Source of the DNA: Lingula anatina
Taxonomy: Eukaryota > Brachiopoda > Lingulata > Lingulida > Lingulidae
Length of the DNA stretch: 64,000 bases
Reading direction: 5' to 3'
NCBI RefSeq assembly: GCF_001039355.2
Contig: NW_019776040.1
Location: 45,856-109,855, forward strand
Position numbers and translations under genes: made by a program. Below, one piece after another: positions 41,244-52,669 of this stretch. Positions within the stretch are counted from its first letter, which is position 1. The number at the start of each line of letters is the position of its first letter. Below the pieces are notes generated by a model. That model ran no database searches, was not told where the DNA came from, and saw only the letters and a program-made list of their open reading frames with translations.

Positions 41244-44200
41244 ATGGAATCCTGGGGTATCCTGTGTGCAGTTGCCTTGCTGTGTATATTGCCAACAGTC
41301 CATCCTGAGAAGAAATTGCTATGTTACATGACAGAAGGCGATGAATGCGGTCCACACAATGGCAAATGTTACGTGTCATTCAATGGAACACACGTTTTCA
41401 TCTACCATAAAAACAAGGAGTCGCTAGAGTTCAGCATGGAACTTTCAAGAAACGACTCAAACTCGAAAATCTCAGCGTGTCCGTTTGACGAAACAACGGA
41501 GACATGTTTTATACGCACCACCACTGTACAGGAGGGCGCTACTGATCCAGACTTCTACATCTACAATGGCACTTGGGTTGAAAAGTATGAAGGTGCATTT
41601 GATTATAAGGACTGCCCATGTGACGGCTACCATAATTATGAGAAATCTTACAGGTTCTATGGCTTAAAAACGTCTTACAACCAAGTTTACTGGGCACATT
41701 ACGATGTAGCCGATGCTCCACCGGACGCTGGTACCAGAGCCAACGAAACCATTCCAGGTACCGCTCAGAAACATAGTGGACACTTTTATTCATTTGCCTA
41801 CGTGTAGACTTAATTTTCGTTAAATTTTACAATTGACGTCAAAATATATTTGAATAATATACACTTGACGTCAAAATATATTTGAATAATAAATTTCAAT
41901 CCTTTATTCAAATTTTTGAACATTAATTTTTAGCATGCTGCTGATTTTTGATTAGTCAAGTTTCATTTCATTATTTCAGCAGGTTCATGTTTCATCTAAG
42001 AATTTCCCTTAATTCTTGATTTCACAAAATAAAGTTATATGTAATCAACTTAAAGGATTATACATGTATACAAATGTACCTGTTTATTGATATTTTAGAT
42101 ATTTTAAAACGTCTCTTCTCACATTAACCTTATTCTCAAACTGCTTATTGATATTGCTCATTCACCATTTGTCATTTCCTTTGTAATATTCAAAACCATT
42201 TATTGAGATTCCATCAGATTCCATCATATTGTTCTGCCAGTGGTCTTATGAGTGTCATTGAACCATCCATGCACTTTAATGCAACACATAGCCTATATAG
42301 TAGGACTATAACATGTACTATTTGTTTGTCTTTTGAACACTATTTTATCAATTCTGAGGAAAAATAATTTTCAGTTAATTTCATTATATTTCAGGATGTG
42401 AACCCGCGTTCGTTTGGTATCTGGGTAGAGAAGCGGTGGAATACCCTCCCTCTGATCTAATCTCGAAAATGATAAGGAAGCTACCGACCATACGAGACAC
42501 AATTCTTAAAGCCGAGCCTGCAACGCGTTCTTTTGAACAAGAGGCCAATCCTGATAACAGTAAGCATGCTGTAATTTTTTTTACAGTTCAAAGTATTTAT
42601 ATTGCACTTTCTTCACAAAGAATTCTATCTGTGTATTTCTTTGAATTTCTTACAAAGATTTTTGTTTAAACTGCTTCTCGTTATATTTCTGCATACTTTG
42701 CAAATACTGAATAACGGGTTCAACGCGAGTTCAATAATTTAGTAATAGAAGCTATATTAAACCTAAACGTGACTACATCACGTGCATGCACGGCTCGCTC
42801 TGATCTAGTCCTCAAATCGAATTTGTTCCACGGGTTCTGTTCTGTGCAGGACAAGAACCTCTCGATCCAGTTTCGATCTAAACGCAAGAATAGAGCGGTG
42901 ACTAAAATGTTCCCTCCTCCAAACTGCCCACTGCAATAATGAGCATGACGCAAATGCTACACGCTGTTTGAAGGCATTATGGCTCACTGTGAGCCAGGTG
43001 CAAGGCCCGACAGCAAGCAGTGCGTGAATGCTGGCACTACGTAACGATAACATGCCTGTTTATTGATATTATTGACCTTGTTCGCGTGCGATTATCACGA
43101 CTGTCAGTTTTGCAATCGAATTTGGTTCCTGGGTTTCGCAATCAAAACTGACACTCATGATAGCCGTTCACAAACAACTATGATTTTCATGTTATTTCTT
43201 GACTGCCTGAATGGCTGTTATGCCATCTATATTGAAAAGTAAATCGTGCTTGCATACTTGTAAAATGTCAAACAGCTTGTTGTCTTGCAAGCCCAAGGGC
43301 ACCCAATCTATCGTGTAAATTAAAACACGTTTATAATATCGACGAATATCGGCGAATCCCAGGGAGCACAGTGGGCTATGTACCCCCTCCCCTTAGCTTT
43401 TACCACTCTTCTTCCCACATCAAAAGCAGTATAACAACCAAAATGAGACAAAACCAAGCAGTTGTTCCTTCCCTGTGCCCTATAAACCCCAGTAGAACAT
43501 ATAACAACTATATAATAGTTGCCGAGAGATGCGAGATTGAAAAAAAAACTTGCGCTCAAAGTGAAGAACCATCTCAAGTTATTTTGCAACAGCTGCTTTT
43601 TTTTTTTTACTTTATTTGATTACATATCTAGGTAAGTGGTCATTTTCATTTCAGATACCATGTGCTGGGTGGACCTGGAAAGATTGAGGGCATGGACGAC
43701 CCTACAGAAACCCAGGTTCGTTGACAAACCTGGAAATAAGGCTGTTGATGTTCAGTATGGAGGGAAGATTACGTACGATCAAATATGGCATCTTTTTCAG
43801 ATAGGTGAGCAATCGTAATCTATCGATGCGGAGAAGCCATACATATTCTGGCAACATCCGCGGGTACCTTCTGCATATTTTTCTTGACGTTAGGAAAACT
43901 GGCCATCCCCTATATTTCAAATCTTAAGTACATGTATTTTAGATATTACAGGACTGTTTCAACAATTATTGACTCCAACCATTTTGTAAAAATGTGACGA
44001 GCAAGAATCCAACCGACAGCTGGGCTGCGTAACTCACTGTCTTGGTCTTTTGAAAATTTTTTTGAAAGTTGATTAGGAAATCTAGAAATGCTGTTTATTT
44101 TGCTTCAAAAATTGTGTAGACGAACATGAAGTATGATTTTATTGAAAAAAAAGACGTTCAAAACATAAATAAGCAGGGGCAGTTACTGCAATAAAGCGCC

Positions 44201-47200
44201 AAGTCTTTGAAGTTCAATTTTGCCATAATAGATGGTGTGTGAAATTGGCACCGTTAAGTGTCCACTCAAAGCAGACTTGTCCCGCGTTCGTTCGTATTAG
44301 ATAAAGTGTAACAGTTATTTGATCCCTCCAGGATAGCTGTATTTTACAGTAAAACTGACAAAGTTAGCTTCTCAAACGAATAGAGAGTGGGATTAGTTCA
44401 CGTCACCAGAGATATGCAAAATTTAAAAAGTGATCTTTAGAGTAACGCCGCAACTTACATACCTAAATGTGTCTTTTCACATTTCATTTTATTTTGATTT
44501 TACTAGGATTGAGACTCAGAAACCGGTTTCCAAAGCTGCTTGCTTCATTCAACAGGACACTTTTCAACTTCAAAACCGCTGATGTGGAAAATATACGGGA
44601 TAGTGGATTGGAAGTTGGGGCAGGCGTTTTTAATGTCACAGGTAGAATCTTACTTTCAATCGTAGTGTTTTTTCACGTAAATTTATGCGTTCCAGGAGAA
44701 TAATTTTATTGAGTTAAGGCTTCAAAAACAGCGTTAAAAGATACACATGTAATCAACTTACTTTTTCCAGGTCTGTGGTTTGTAGAAAAGGATAGAAATC
44801 GGCGTAAATTTCTATCAAAAGTTCCCTTCGAAGCTGTGGGTCAGTCAGCTGATCACCTACTGTCTTATCACACCAGTTGTTACAAATATTTTAAGGTAAA
44901 TACAAAAATATTGTATTTTTTATGATGTTCTCTGAAAACTTAATACGTGTCGCCTAAGTTTGCCTTTAAAGATAAGAATCAATTTTTACCGTTTTTAATT
45001 GATGGTTCGATTCTCTAACTATAATTCATGTACAGATTCTAAGTGGGTTAATGTCTGCTTAATTGCCATTTGTTCTTTGCATTTCGTTTAAATTTCAATT
45101 ACGGAAGCGATTATGCAGATAAACACAGATATCCCATTTCCAACTGTTTAAGCCAAATCTGTTACGTTACTACTGAACTTGAGCAAGATTTGATTGTCAA
45201 GGCTTGCAATTAGTGTATATCTTATTTTTAGTTGATACATTGGACTAAATCGTTTTTCAACCCCTTGAGCGTAGCTGTAGGTCAAATCATGGCTAGATTA
45301 ATTAATGAATGCTCCACCCTATTTCGTGCTAATGGTTACATATATATGGAATCGTGTCTCCAATCTTTTGTTAGACGTGTAATGCACTAATCAACCGAAA
45401 TGTAGTCAATGTACCGTGTTCTACTGTCGTGATCTTTAGTTTATCCTAACACTGTCTGTCGCTATCTACTGGGTAGGCAAACTGATTATCGACTCCTATA
45501 CAACGTCCAGTCAAGTTTAGTCGAGGATATTCAATTACAAATTGAGGCATCCAGACTGACGGTCTTTCTTGTCAATTTAAATAGAAAAAGCACCCATTTT
45601 CCATTAAGAGTGCCTGGGTGATAATTATAAGTTCATGTGGGAAATAAAAGAAACATCAATTTGCCCTTGCAAGTAAATACCTCCGAATAACACTACATAC
45701 TCACACAGACATCCACAATTAAGTTGCTTTCTAGTAGTTTAGCTGTTAAACAAAGTATATTATGGCGTGCGTTATACTTTTTACAGCTGTAATTCCACCG
45801 CTAGCTAGCTCAGGGTATCGCTCATATAATTGTAAATGCTATCCCCTCTTTTTAAGCAATCAAGCTATGTACAACAGGAGGAGAAATTTATGAACAGTGT
45901 TCCCGTTCAAAGGATGATACAAGGTCTGAAAAAACGACTGGGACTGAAGCATTTATCGTTCGGTAATATCACTCTTCTTTTATGTATTTAATTATAAATG
46001 AAGACGGGGAATAAGATCTTTGAGTCACACATCATAACAACTGTAGTATATATACATATTTTTTGGAGGGGGATGGAGGGTGGCAAATCTTAAAATAAAG
46101 TTTTGTCGTCATTTTTAGAAAAAAACTAGGATAACTCGATTCAAATACATGGAATTAAAAACTGTAAATTGCAGGCATTGTGAACAATAATTGTAAATAT
46201 TAAATATCATTTCAAAGGTGACGCAAGATTAGCATATGAAGCCTGTCGTAGTGAGGATGTGTTGTATGAGAAGGGGGGAGACTATGGGCCGTCTCCATGG
46301 TGTGCGATTTTTACCGAAGAAGACCTCAAGGTGATGGAATATATGGAGGATTTAGTAACGTACGCCAAAGTTGGCTATGGCAGAGCCATAAACCAACTGA
46401 TGACTTGTGAATTAGTCGATGATTTGGTTACCTATGTGGAGTAAGTATACTTTGATCGAATCAAGTTGTGGCTTGTACCTGTTTTTTTTTTTTTTTTTTT
46501 TAGACTGAGATATTTTTATATCGAGTTCAGCAAAAATAATAAATAAAAAAATTAACAGCGCAATTGTGCACACCATAAATATAGATCTGTAACCAATTCC
46601 AAACTACACAAATATGGCACTCTAAGAAATGGTCATATTTGAGAAAATTAATCAACTAGTTTGGTAGTATTAAAAGATCTTCAAGACGCCAGCTTAATTC
46701 GCATTATAATCTTATTTCAGGCAAGTCAAAGAAGGAAAGATAAACATGAGTGGAGTATTCCGGTTTGCGTCAAAAGATGTGCTTCTGTCTTTCTTCACAG
46801 TAATGGGCCTTTTCAAGGACAAGTTGGCCCCGGTAGCTGGAAACTACGAGACGCAAAGAGATCGCAAATGGCGAACAAGCCTTATTGCTGGTTTTGCTTC
46901 CAACCTTCAGGCTGCCCTCTATACTTGTCCCATGGATCCCCAAACCAATAAAACAAAGGCATACGTTCAAATAATGGTTAATGAGAAGGAAAGATTGTTC
47001 CCAGGTTGTGATTCAGCTTTCTGTGATTATGATATTTTCTACAAAAAACTGAAGCCTTTTGCACAAGCTTGCGACTTTCAGAGGATATGTGGAGATATTG
47101 AAGTGTCTTGGAGAAGGAGCGCCGGTTTTTCTTTACATGCTTCTGCTCAAAATGCCATGTATTTGTTGATGGCTGTACTTACATATATCTGCATCTTCAA

Positions 47201-47216
47201 AAGCCATCAGGTTTAA
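41244..47216 (+). CDS. MINPP1-like histidine phosphatase lacking catalytic residues
   Basis: Eight exons: 41244-41757, 42395-42559, 43655-43804, 44507-44641, 44771-44895, 45857-45962, 46218-46440, 46721-47216. Phases all agree and give 637 residues. A signal peptide (MESWGILCAVALLCILPTV) precedes an unrecognised 150-residue Cys/Tyr-rich domain. The rest aligns with multiple inositol polyphosphate phosphatase (histidine phosphatase clan 2): LRNRFPKLL, SPWCAIFTEEDLKVMEYMED, GYGRAINQ, VMGLFKDK, RKWRTSLIAGFASNL and VNEKERLFPGC. The catalytic RHGxRYP is REAVEYP, the mid-domain KHR is VEN, and the proton-donor HAE is SKD. Hydrolysis of inositol phosphates is therefore not expected; ligand binding is possible. 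The C-terminal hydrophobic segment (YLLMAVLTYICIF) suggests a membrane or GPI anchor. AATAAA at 47314 is the probable poly-A signal. Homology is confident; loss of activity is inferred. Confidence 0.85.
41833..41892 (+). repeat. Tandem 32-bp duplication carrying two CRE palindromes
   Basis: TTGACGTCAAAATATATTTG recurs at 41833 and 41865, each with TGACGTCA, in the first intron of the MINPP1-like gene. A CREB/ATF enhancer role is possible but unproven. Confidence 0.7.
43097..43165. repeat. Imperfect inverted repeat
   Basis: atcacgactgtcagttttg and caaaactgacactcatgat are near-complementary arms about 30 bases apart, in an intron of the MINPP1-like gene; probably a short transposon derivative. 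Confidence 0.5.
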
Positions 47217-47319
47217 GTCATCGAAAACAACTTAAAACTTCAACGGCCATTAATTAGTTTAACTTGTGGTCGGGTATGACTTTTCAATGGATGTCATAAT
47301 TATGCAACATGCAAATAAA

Positions 47320-48015
47320 GACTGATGACATTAATATAGTGTTAAGGATTATGGACCTAGGTGCTAGCAACTAATGTTAAATGAAAACCCAAATATCGTT
47401 GAACGCCTACTACCACGTAAATGTTGGTCTTTCCTTATACACCAGTATTTAGATGTACTAATGGATTATTCAAGAGCATAAGCAAAAACACCTTTTTCAT
47501 GATGATATTTTCCTCTTTAAAGAAAACATGAAACTGAGTGCCTTCTTCTGGTAAGCGCTCTTCTTAAAACCCTTATGATTGTCATCAGTATGTCAAGTGT
47601 TACGCTCGTGTGACATGGATTAAATTTGGTATTTCCTCAAAGAATAATTATGTTCTTTATAAAAATCTAATAACCTGTCTATTATAGTCACTAATGTTTA
47701 AGTCATTTATTGGTTATCAGAATGGCCACAAATTAAGTAGCTGATATGTCCATGTGCACCTGTCTATCATTAGTAGAGCTCTTTGAGATGCTTAATGCAG
47801 GTTTCGTAAAAATACTGTTGATTAATTTGGCCCATTTTGATTGGATGTTACCTAATTCAAGATTTACAATAATTTATTAAGATGAAAATGCTTGTTTCGA
47901 GCGTCGCCAATAGCATAATTCAAGTTTTTTTTTTCAAAATCGGTCAACTGTAAATAACATAACAATGTGCAAACAACATTGGCCATTTCCTCACAGCAGA
48001 AGGTGCGTGCAGCAC
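47320..48015. other. Intergenic spacer between MINPP1-like and small secreted gene
   Basis: No coding exon seen. The left end follows the AATAAA of the MINPP1-like gene and the right end adjoins the CRE/TATA promoter of the next gene. Confidence 0.5.
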
Positions 48016-48081
48016 TGACGTCACCGAAACCGCTTCTAGGTCATGTGGTCAGCCAATGTGGTGATGGGGCTACATATATAA
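48016..48081 (+). promoter_or_regulatory. CRE and TATA promoter of small secreted protein gene
   Basis: The palindromic CRE TGACGTCA (48016-48023) lies about 52 bases upstream of a TATATAA box (48075-48081). Transcription would start near 48105, about 135 bases before the ATG. CRE plus TATA is the usual layout of cAMP-responsive hormone and neuropeptide genes; applying that here is inference. Confidence 0.55.
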
Positions 48082-48240
48082 CAAACTCCCAGAAAGCTTG
48101 GTCAAATAATAGAGAAATTAACAAAAGAGGGGCATCTGCAGTGAGGTATTCCTGTTATTCGCCTTAGTCTTTCTCAACATCTTCAAACCGCCAAAGAAAA
48201 AAGTATTTACTTTTCTAGTAGTCGACAAACCATATTTGCA

Positions 48241-50522
48241 ATGAAGGCGATGCGCTCGGTGAAAATGAGGCAGACAGAGTCGATAGTATTGATGTTGTTA
48301 TTTTCCAAAGTGGTACTGATTGGTGCACACCCATTGCCATCAAATCCAGAACACTTTTACAATGGCATTCCTCAAGAAACGTTTCAAGTATTCCTTGCAG
48401 ATGGAAGAAGACAAATAATTGAAACGGCAGACAAAACGGAGCAAGGTGGGTTTGGATCATTTTCTATTATTATTTTTTTTTTGTCATAACTCCGTTATGA
48501 ATGTTATCTGCACGTGATCACTATACATTGAATGCGCAGAGATGGTGCAGTTGGCATTCAGGATAAGTTAAAGTAAACGCATTAACAATCCGTTTTCATG
48601 AAGTATTTCACGCGAATAATTCACACAACTACCAGTCTTGAAAAGCGCCGAAAATGCCGGATTGATGATAAAGAGGGCAAGATGCTCGTGGTTCTATGCT
48701 GATAAGGTTTAAGTACTTATAATTGGTCACTCCATCTTTTTAAAGCATTGTACGTTAGTGTGGTAGCTTTCGCAGATGTACTTTCAGTCATAGTGGTTAA
48801 TGGGAACACATTAGAGAAAACGACAGAAGAATACCTATAAACATGTCACGAAAAAAACTGCAAACACCTATACATGGGTCACAATAATTGCCAAAATCGA
48901 ATTAGCTCTTTTTTTTTTCATTTCCTGATTAAATGTTGAATCTTAACCCGCAGAGAATTGTTATTGAACAACTCTCCCCAACTGGGATAATCAAATGCCA
49001 TGTTAAGGATACATGTAAGTCAAAGAAGCGTACGGTTTTTGTTTGCGAAGTGGGCGCTATTCGCATCTACATATTATTGAATTACTCATTTTACTTAGAA
49101 AAAGAAAGAAGCAACCCCACTAAACCACATAAAAACAGATAATGCATTTGATCAAAGTACAGCCCATATGTCGGTTGACTGCCAAGCATTTTATTTGGAA
49201 GTTTGTGTTATGTAAAACAACAACTTTCCAAATTTGATGAAGTGATAACGGCTCAATGTATTTATTACATACTTTTGAGGTAAAATGAAATACACTTAAG
49301 AATCATCTGAAATTCTCCCGCCTTCTCATAAACCTGATGACCATATCCTAATCAAAGGGCTATTTAAAAAGCTCATGCACATATAAAAACATGGCCCATA
49401 TATAATGTATAGTACTGTACATATCTCTTGAAAGTGTTTCATAGTTTTATGAGACCCTAACGGTTCAAAGAACACGGAAATCCACTTTCTTTAACGGTGC
49501 TTTGATTTCAACTATATTTGCAGTAAAAACAGCGCCAGATTCCAAATTGATATCCTATTCTTAAGGCACTGGCCAATAGAGAATTACATCATGTAAATAA
49601 CTGCAAACAGACACGAGTTTTGTGTCCTGTGATAGTGATGTGATTTCAGCGGCGGGTCTAGGACATCTGAAAAGAAGAAAAGCAGATTTTGCACCCCCCC
49701 CCCCCAATTAAAATAGTTTTATTAGCGCAGTACTTTTGAGAGCTCGGAACTGCCTCTTTGCTCCCCTGTTGGAGAAGACAAAGGGGGTGGATAGACAGAC
49801 CATCATGTTTTGGAAAAAGGCGAGCTACATGTACCTATGGGTTTTTATCTATTTTATATGAATATATCGAATGACCAGTGATATGACATGAATTCGAAAT
49901 GATACAATCGTTGATCATCAAATGCAAATCTGTTGGTCATGTTTTCAATGTAGAGCTCCTGTTACACTTGGCTTGCAGCCTCTTGCAGAACGTATTTTGG
50001 GTCATTCTCAAGGGTTGTAACACTGTAAGCAACGTGATAGCCATGACTGAGATTTATTGGGAAGGTTGTATTTCCTGTGTTGTAAACTTTATGGGCACAA
50101 TACGGCTGAAAATATGCATATGTAGACACCCAACACTAACCTAAACTCTTTGAAACCTAATTGCTGGACAAATAACGCCCTATTCAAAGGTGGGGTTCTT
50201 CATTGTCATTAAGGCATTCATGTGTAAATTATCTTTATTCCAATAGTCCTTAGTAGTTTACAATATATCTTAGAGGTAGATTATTAGAATGTTTTAAAGC
50301 TACTAAAAACATAGCTTATTTTGTTTTTAATGATGGTTGCAGACAATTACCAAGGCCAGATACCAAGACCTGCTCCTCTCAAAGATCTCGTGTTTTCACG
50401 TGCACGGCGAATGTGGAACAAATCCAGAAGTGGCAACCAAAGCTCACGGTGTCGGCTGTGGCTCGAAGGCGGAGCAGCAGGATTTTTCAAAATTGGCTTC
50501 AAATTATGCGACCACTTACTAA
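48241..50522 (+). CDS. Small secreted cysteine-containing protein, unrecognised
   Basis: Exons 48241-48445, 49954-50024 and 50343-50522 join with phases 1 and 0 to give 151 residues. The first exon encodes a signal peptide (hydrophobic IVLMLLFSKVVLIGA) and HPLPSNPEHFYNGIPQ, with a GRR that could be a processing site. The second holds LLLHLACSLLQNVFWVILKG. The third has SCFHVHGECGTN and GVGCGSK and ends NYATTY. Five Cys fall in the mature part. The first Met is used; in-frame Mets at 48250 and 48262 are alternatives, the last leaving the shortest signal peptide. AATAAA at 50652 and 50746 follow the stop. No family recognised. Exon 1 is well supported; exons 2 and 3 rest on splice signals and phase only, and a different frame of exon 3 joined directly to exon 1 is also open. 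Confidence 0.5.
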
Positions 50523-51031
50523 CTGTCTGAAATATTTTTTTCTTTTGTAAACTGCATCACAGTAGAAGACCTTGATACGTTAACTTTTTTATTATTATTA
50601 CCAAACTTGCAACCTGAGGGTTGGATAATTACAATCATTGCATCATAGTTGAATAAAACCACTAGTGAGTAAGAATAAAGGAATATTAAAACACATATGT
50701 AAACAAATTTAAAACACAATAACTAAAATGCAAGGTTAAAAAAGAAATAAAAGTGTATCAGTTAATTTTGAACTTGTATATCTCACTTGTTATAAGTCAC
50801 TCATTGATCGTTTGGTTTTAATTTCAGGTCTTTTGAATGTCTCCTGTTCCCTTAATGAATATGCCCTCCCTACAATACGATTAGGCAGAAATAAATGAAG
50901 ACATTTTATTATACAAAGCCAAGTGTCTTTAAATTAATTAAATTACTATCACTTAACAATGTATCACAATTAAACAATTTGGGAAAATACCTGAAATGTG
51001 CATCGGAACTAAGATTAATGTCAATCTGGTT

Positions 51032-51032
51032 A

Positions 51033-51067
<35 letters not shown>
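51032..51067. repeat. (ATT)n microsatellite
   Basis: About 12 ATT trinucleotides, followed by GTT repeats. Confidence 0.95.
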
Positions 51068-51068
<1 letters not shown>

Positions 51069-51439
51069 GTTGTTGTTGTTTGTATCAGTAGTAGTTATTG
51101 TAGTCATGGTAGTTGATTAGATATAACTTTATATTGTCACTGTTTTATATTCTGATGAGCGGTAGGGCTTAAAGGTTTAATAAATTGAAATTGAAATTGA
51201 ATTGACATTTTGTTTTGGTTGTAAAAGATAATGCAATCTATGATCCGGTTCATTTGATATACTAAAAAACAATTTTTTGCATGCATTGTACTTACCACCT
51301 CAGTCATTTCTAAAATGATTAAAAATGATAATCTCTTTATTAATTGTCTTTTAATTTTTCATATCTGTCAACGCCAGAATTAAATGTGATTTATACATTT
51401 CTTTGTATTTTCATTATACTCATCTTTCTACTTTGGTGG

Positions 51440-51791
51440 TTTAAAGGGATAACAACTGTTCATATAAGATTCGAAATTCCACAATAAATACATTGTGAGC
51501 CACATATACAATAACGTAATTAATAATATAAATAATAATGTAATATAATGTAATAAATATCATTTTACCTCCAAAACGGCGGTTATCGAGATTATTCTGA
51601 AATTTTGGTTTTCCAACGCCCCACGCGGACCTTCGTAGATGGCTAACCTCTGTAATTATCTCTTAAGACATTTAAAAAACAATCGCCTTAGTTTGAATGG
51701 ATTCAATAACCATTGGTAAGTATGGGAACTTTACTCCAGGAAAACCCCTTTTACTCTTCCCGCCTAAACGAAGAGTTGTTATCCCTTTAAA
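51440..51791. mobile_element. MITE with TTTAAAGGGATAACAACT termini
   Basis: 18-base perfect inverted ends (51440-51457 and 51774-51791) bound a 352-base non-coding element. Inner segments, for example the complement of cttaccaacg and aaccgccgttttgg, recur at about 32380-32440, so it is a dispersed family. Confidence 0.75.
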
Positions 51792-52669
51792 TACCGGTAG
51801 ATAAAGAGCTACAGTTAAAAAATGATTGTTATCCCCTTGCAGCCGAAAGACGCTACGCAGTTTAGAATGGTAAGTAAGCCATACGGCGCGGTTATACCGC
51901 TATAATACACAGTGAGGATATCAACATATGGCCCATCATTCTTTTTACAGTCATTTGGATCCCGAAGCGCGGGTCCGGATTTATGTGTAAGCAGGCTCAG
52001 CACGCGTAATGATCCGCGGCTAATGGGCACCAAGCTACCAGAGTAAGAAATATAGAAAATAGAGAAAATTTGATAAACATTATATTTAGGCGGCAGAGAG
52101 AACAGAACAAAATATCGAAGGATATATGGGAAGCATAAAGCAATGGTATTTTAAATGTGCAAAGCATGCCTGCAACAAGTTACGTGTATAAGGGCTAAAT
52201 GTCGAAGCATATACCTAAAGACACCATTTTCAGTAATTTGATTTTAAATTTCTGTCAACTGCTCTTGAATCAATTGAAAAAACAACAACAAAGTCGGGAG
52301 ATGATGCGCTTAGTGCAGTAAATAATCAATAATTTGACATAACTGTTTCTTGCTGGGATGGCAATATTCATGTCAACACAACTGGAACTCTTTGACGCAC
52401 CAAGCCACATCCTTGAAGGTGAGAAGGTGAAACCAATTCAATCCACAAGGAAACCAATTGAAGTAAAAATGATCATATGAAATGTGCTCCTTTCAGGCCC
52501 TGCCTCATCGGGAGTTTCTTTTGCACAAAATTTTTTTAATAACAGTTTTTTGAAATAATAAAAGCTCTATCTTAAAGAGCCGGTAGACAGCTGGTTCCGA
52601 TCTTTATTTTAAGGCTTGAAATTTATTTTGTTTTCATCTAGGATATATCTGTAGTATCACTAAAATTAT

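Larger units (their letters stand above)
50760..52602. other. Intergenic sequence with MITE and (ATT)n repeat
   Basis: Contains an (ATT)n microsatellite (about 51032-51067) and the MITE at 51440-51791. A relatively GC-rich patch at 51835-52030 has splice-like sites on both strands but no recognisable protein; it may be another repeat. Confidence 0.45.

Noticed and set aside
44990-45030. tRNA B-box-like ggttcgattc
   Set aside because: No matching A box or cloverleaf could be drawn around it.
48954-49014. Candidate exon between cgcag and gtaagt in the small secreted gene
   Set aside because: Splice signals look good, but with the phase left by exon 1 it reads into a stop after four codons; the exon at 49954-50024 fits instead.
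51815-52033. 72-codon minus-strand frame in a GC-richer patch
   Set aside because: Splice-like sites on both strands but no domain, start context or phase-compatible partner; more likely part of a repeat next to the 51.4 kb MITE.
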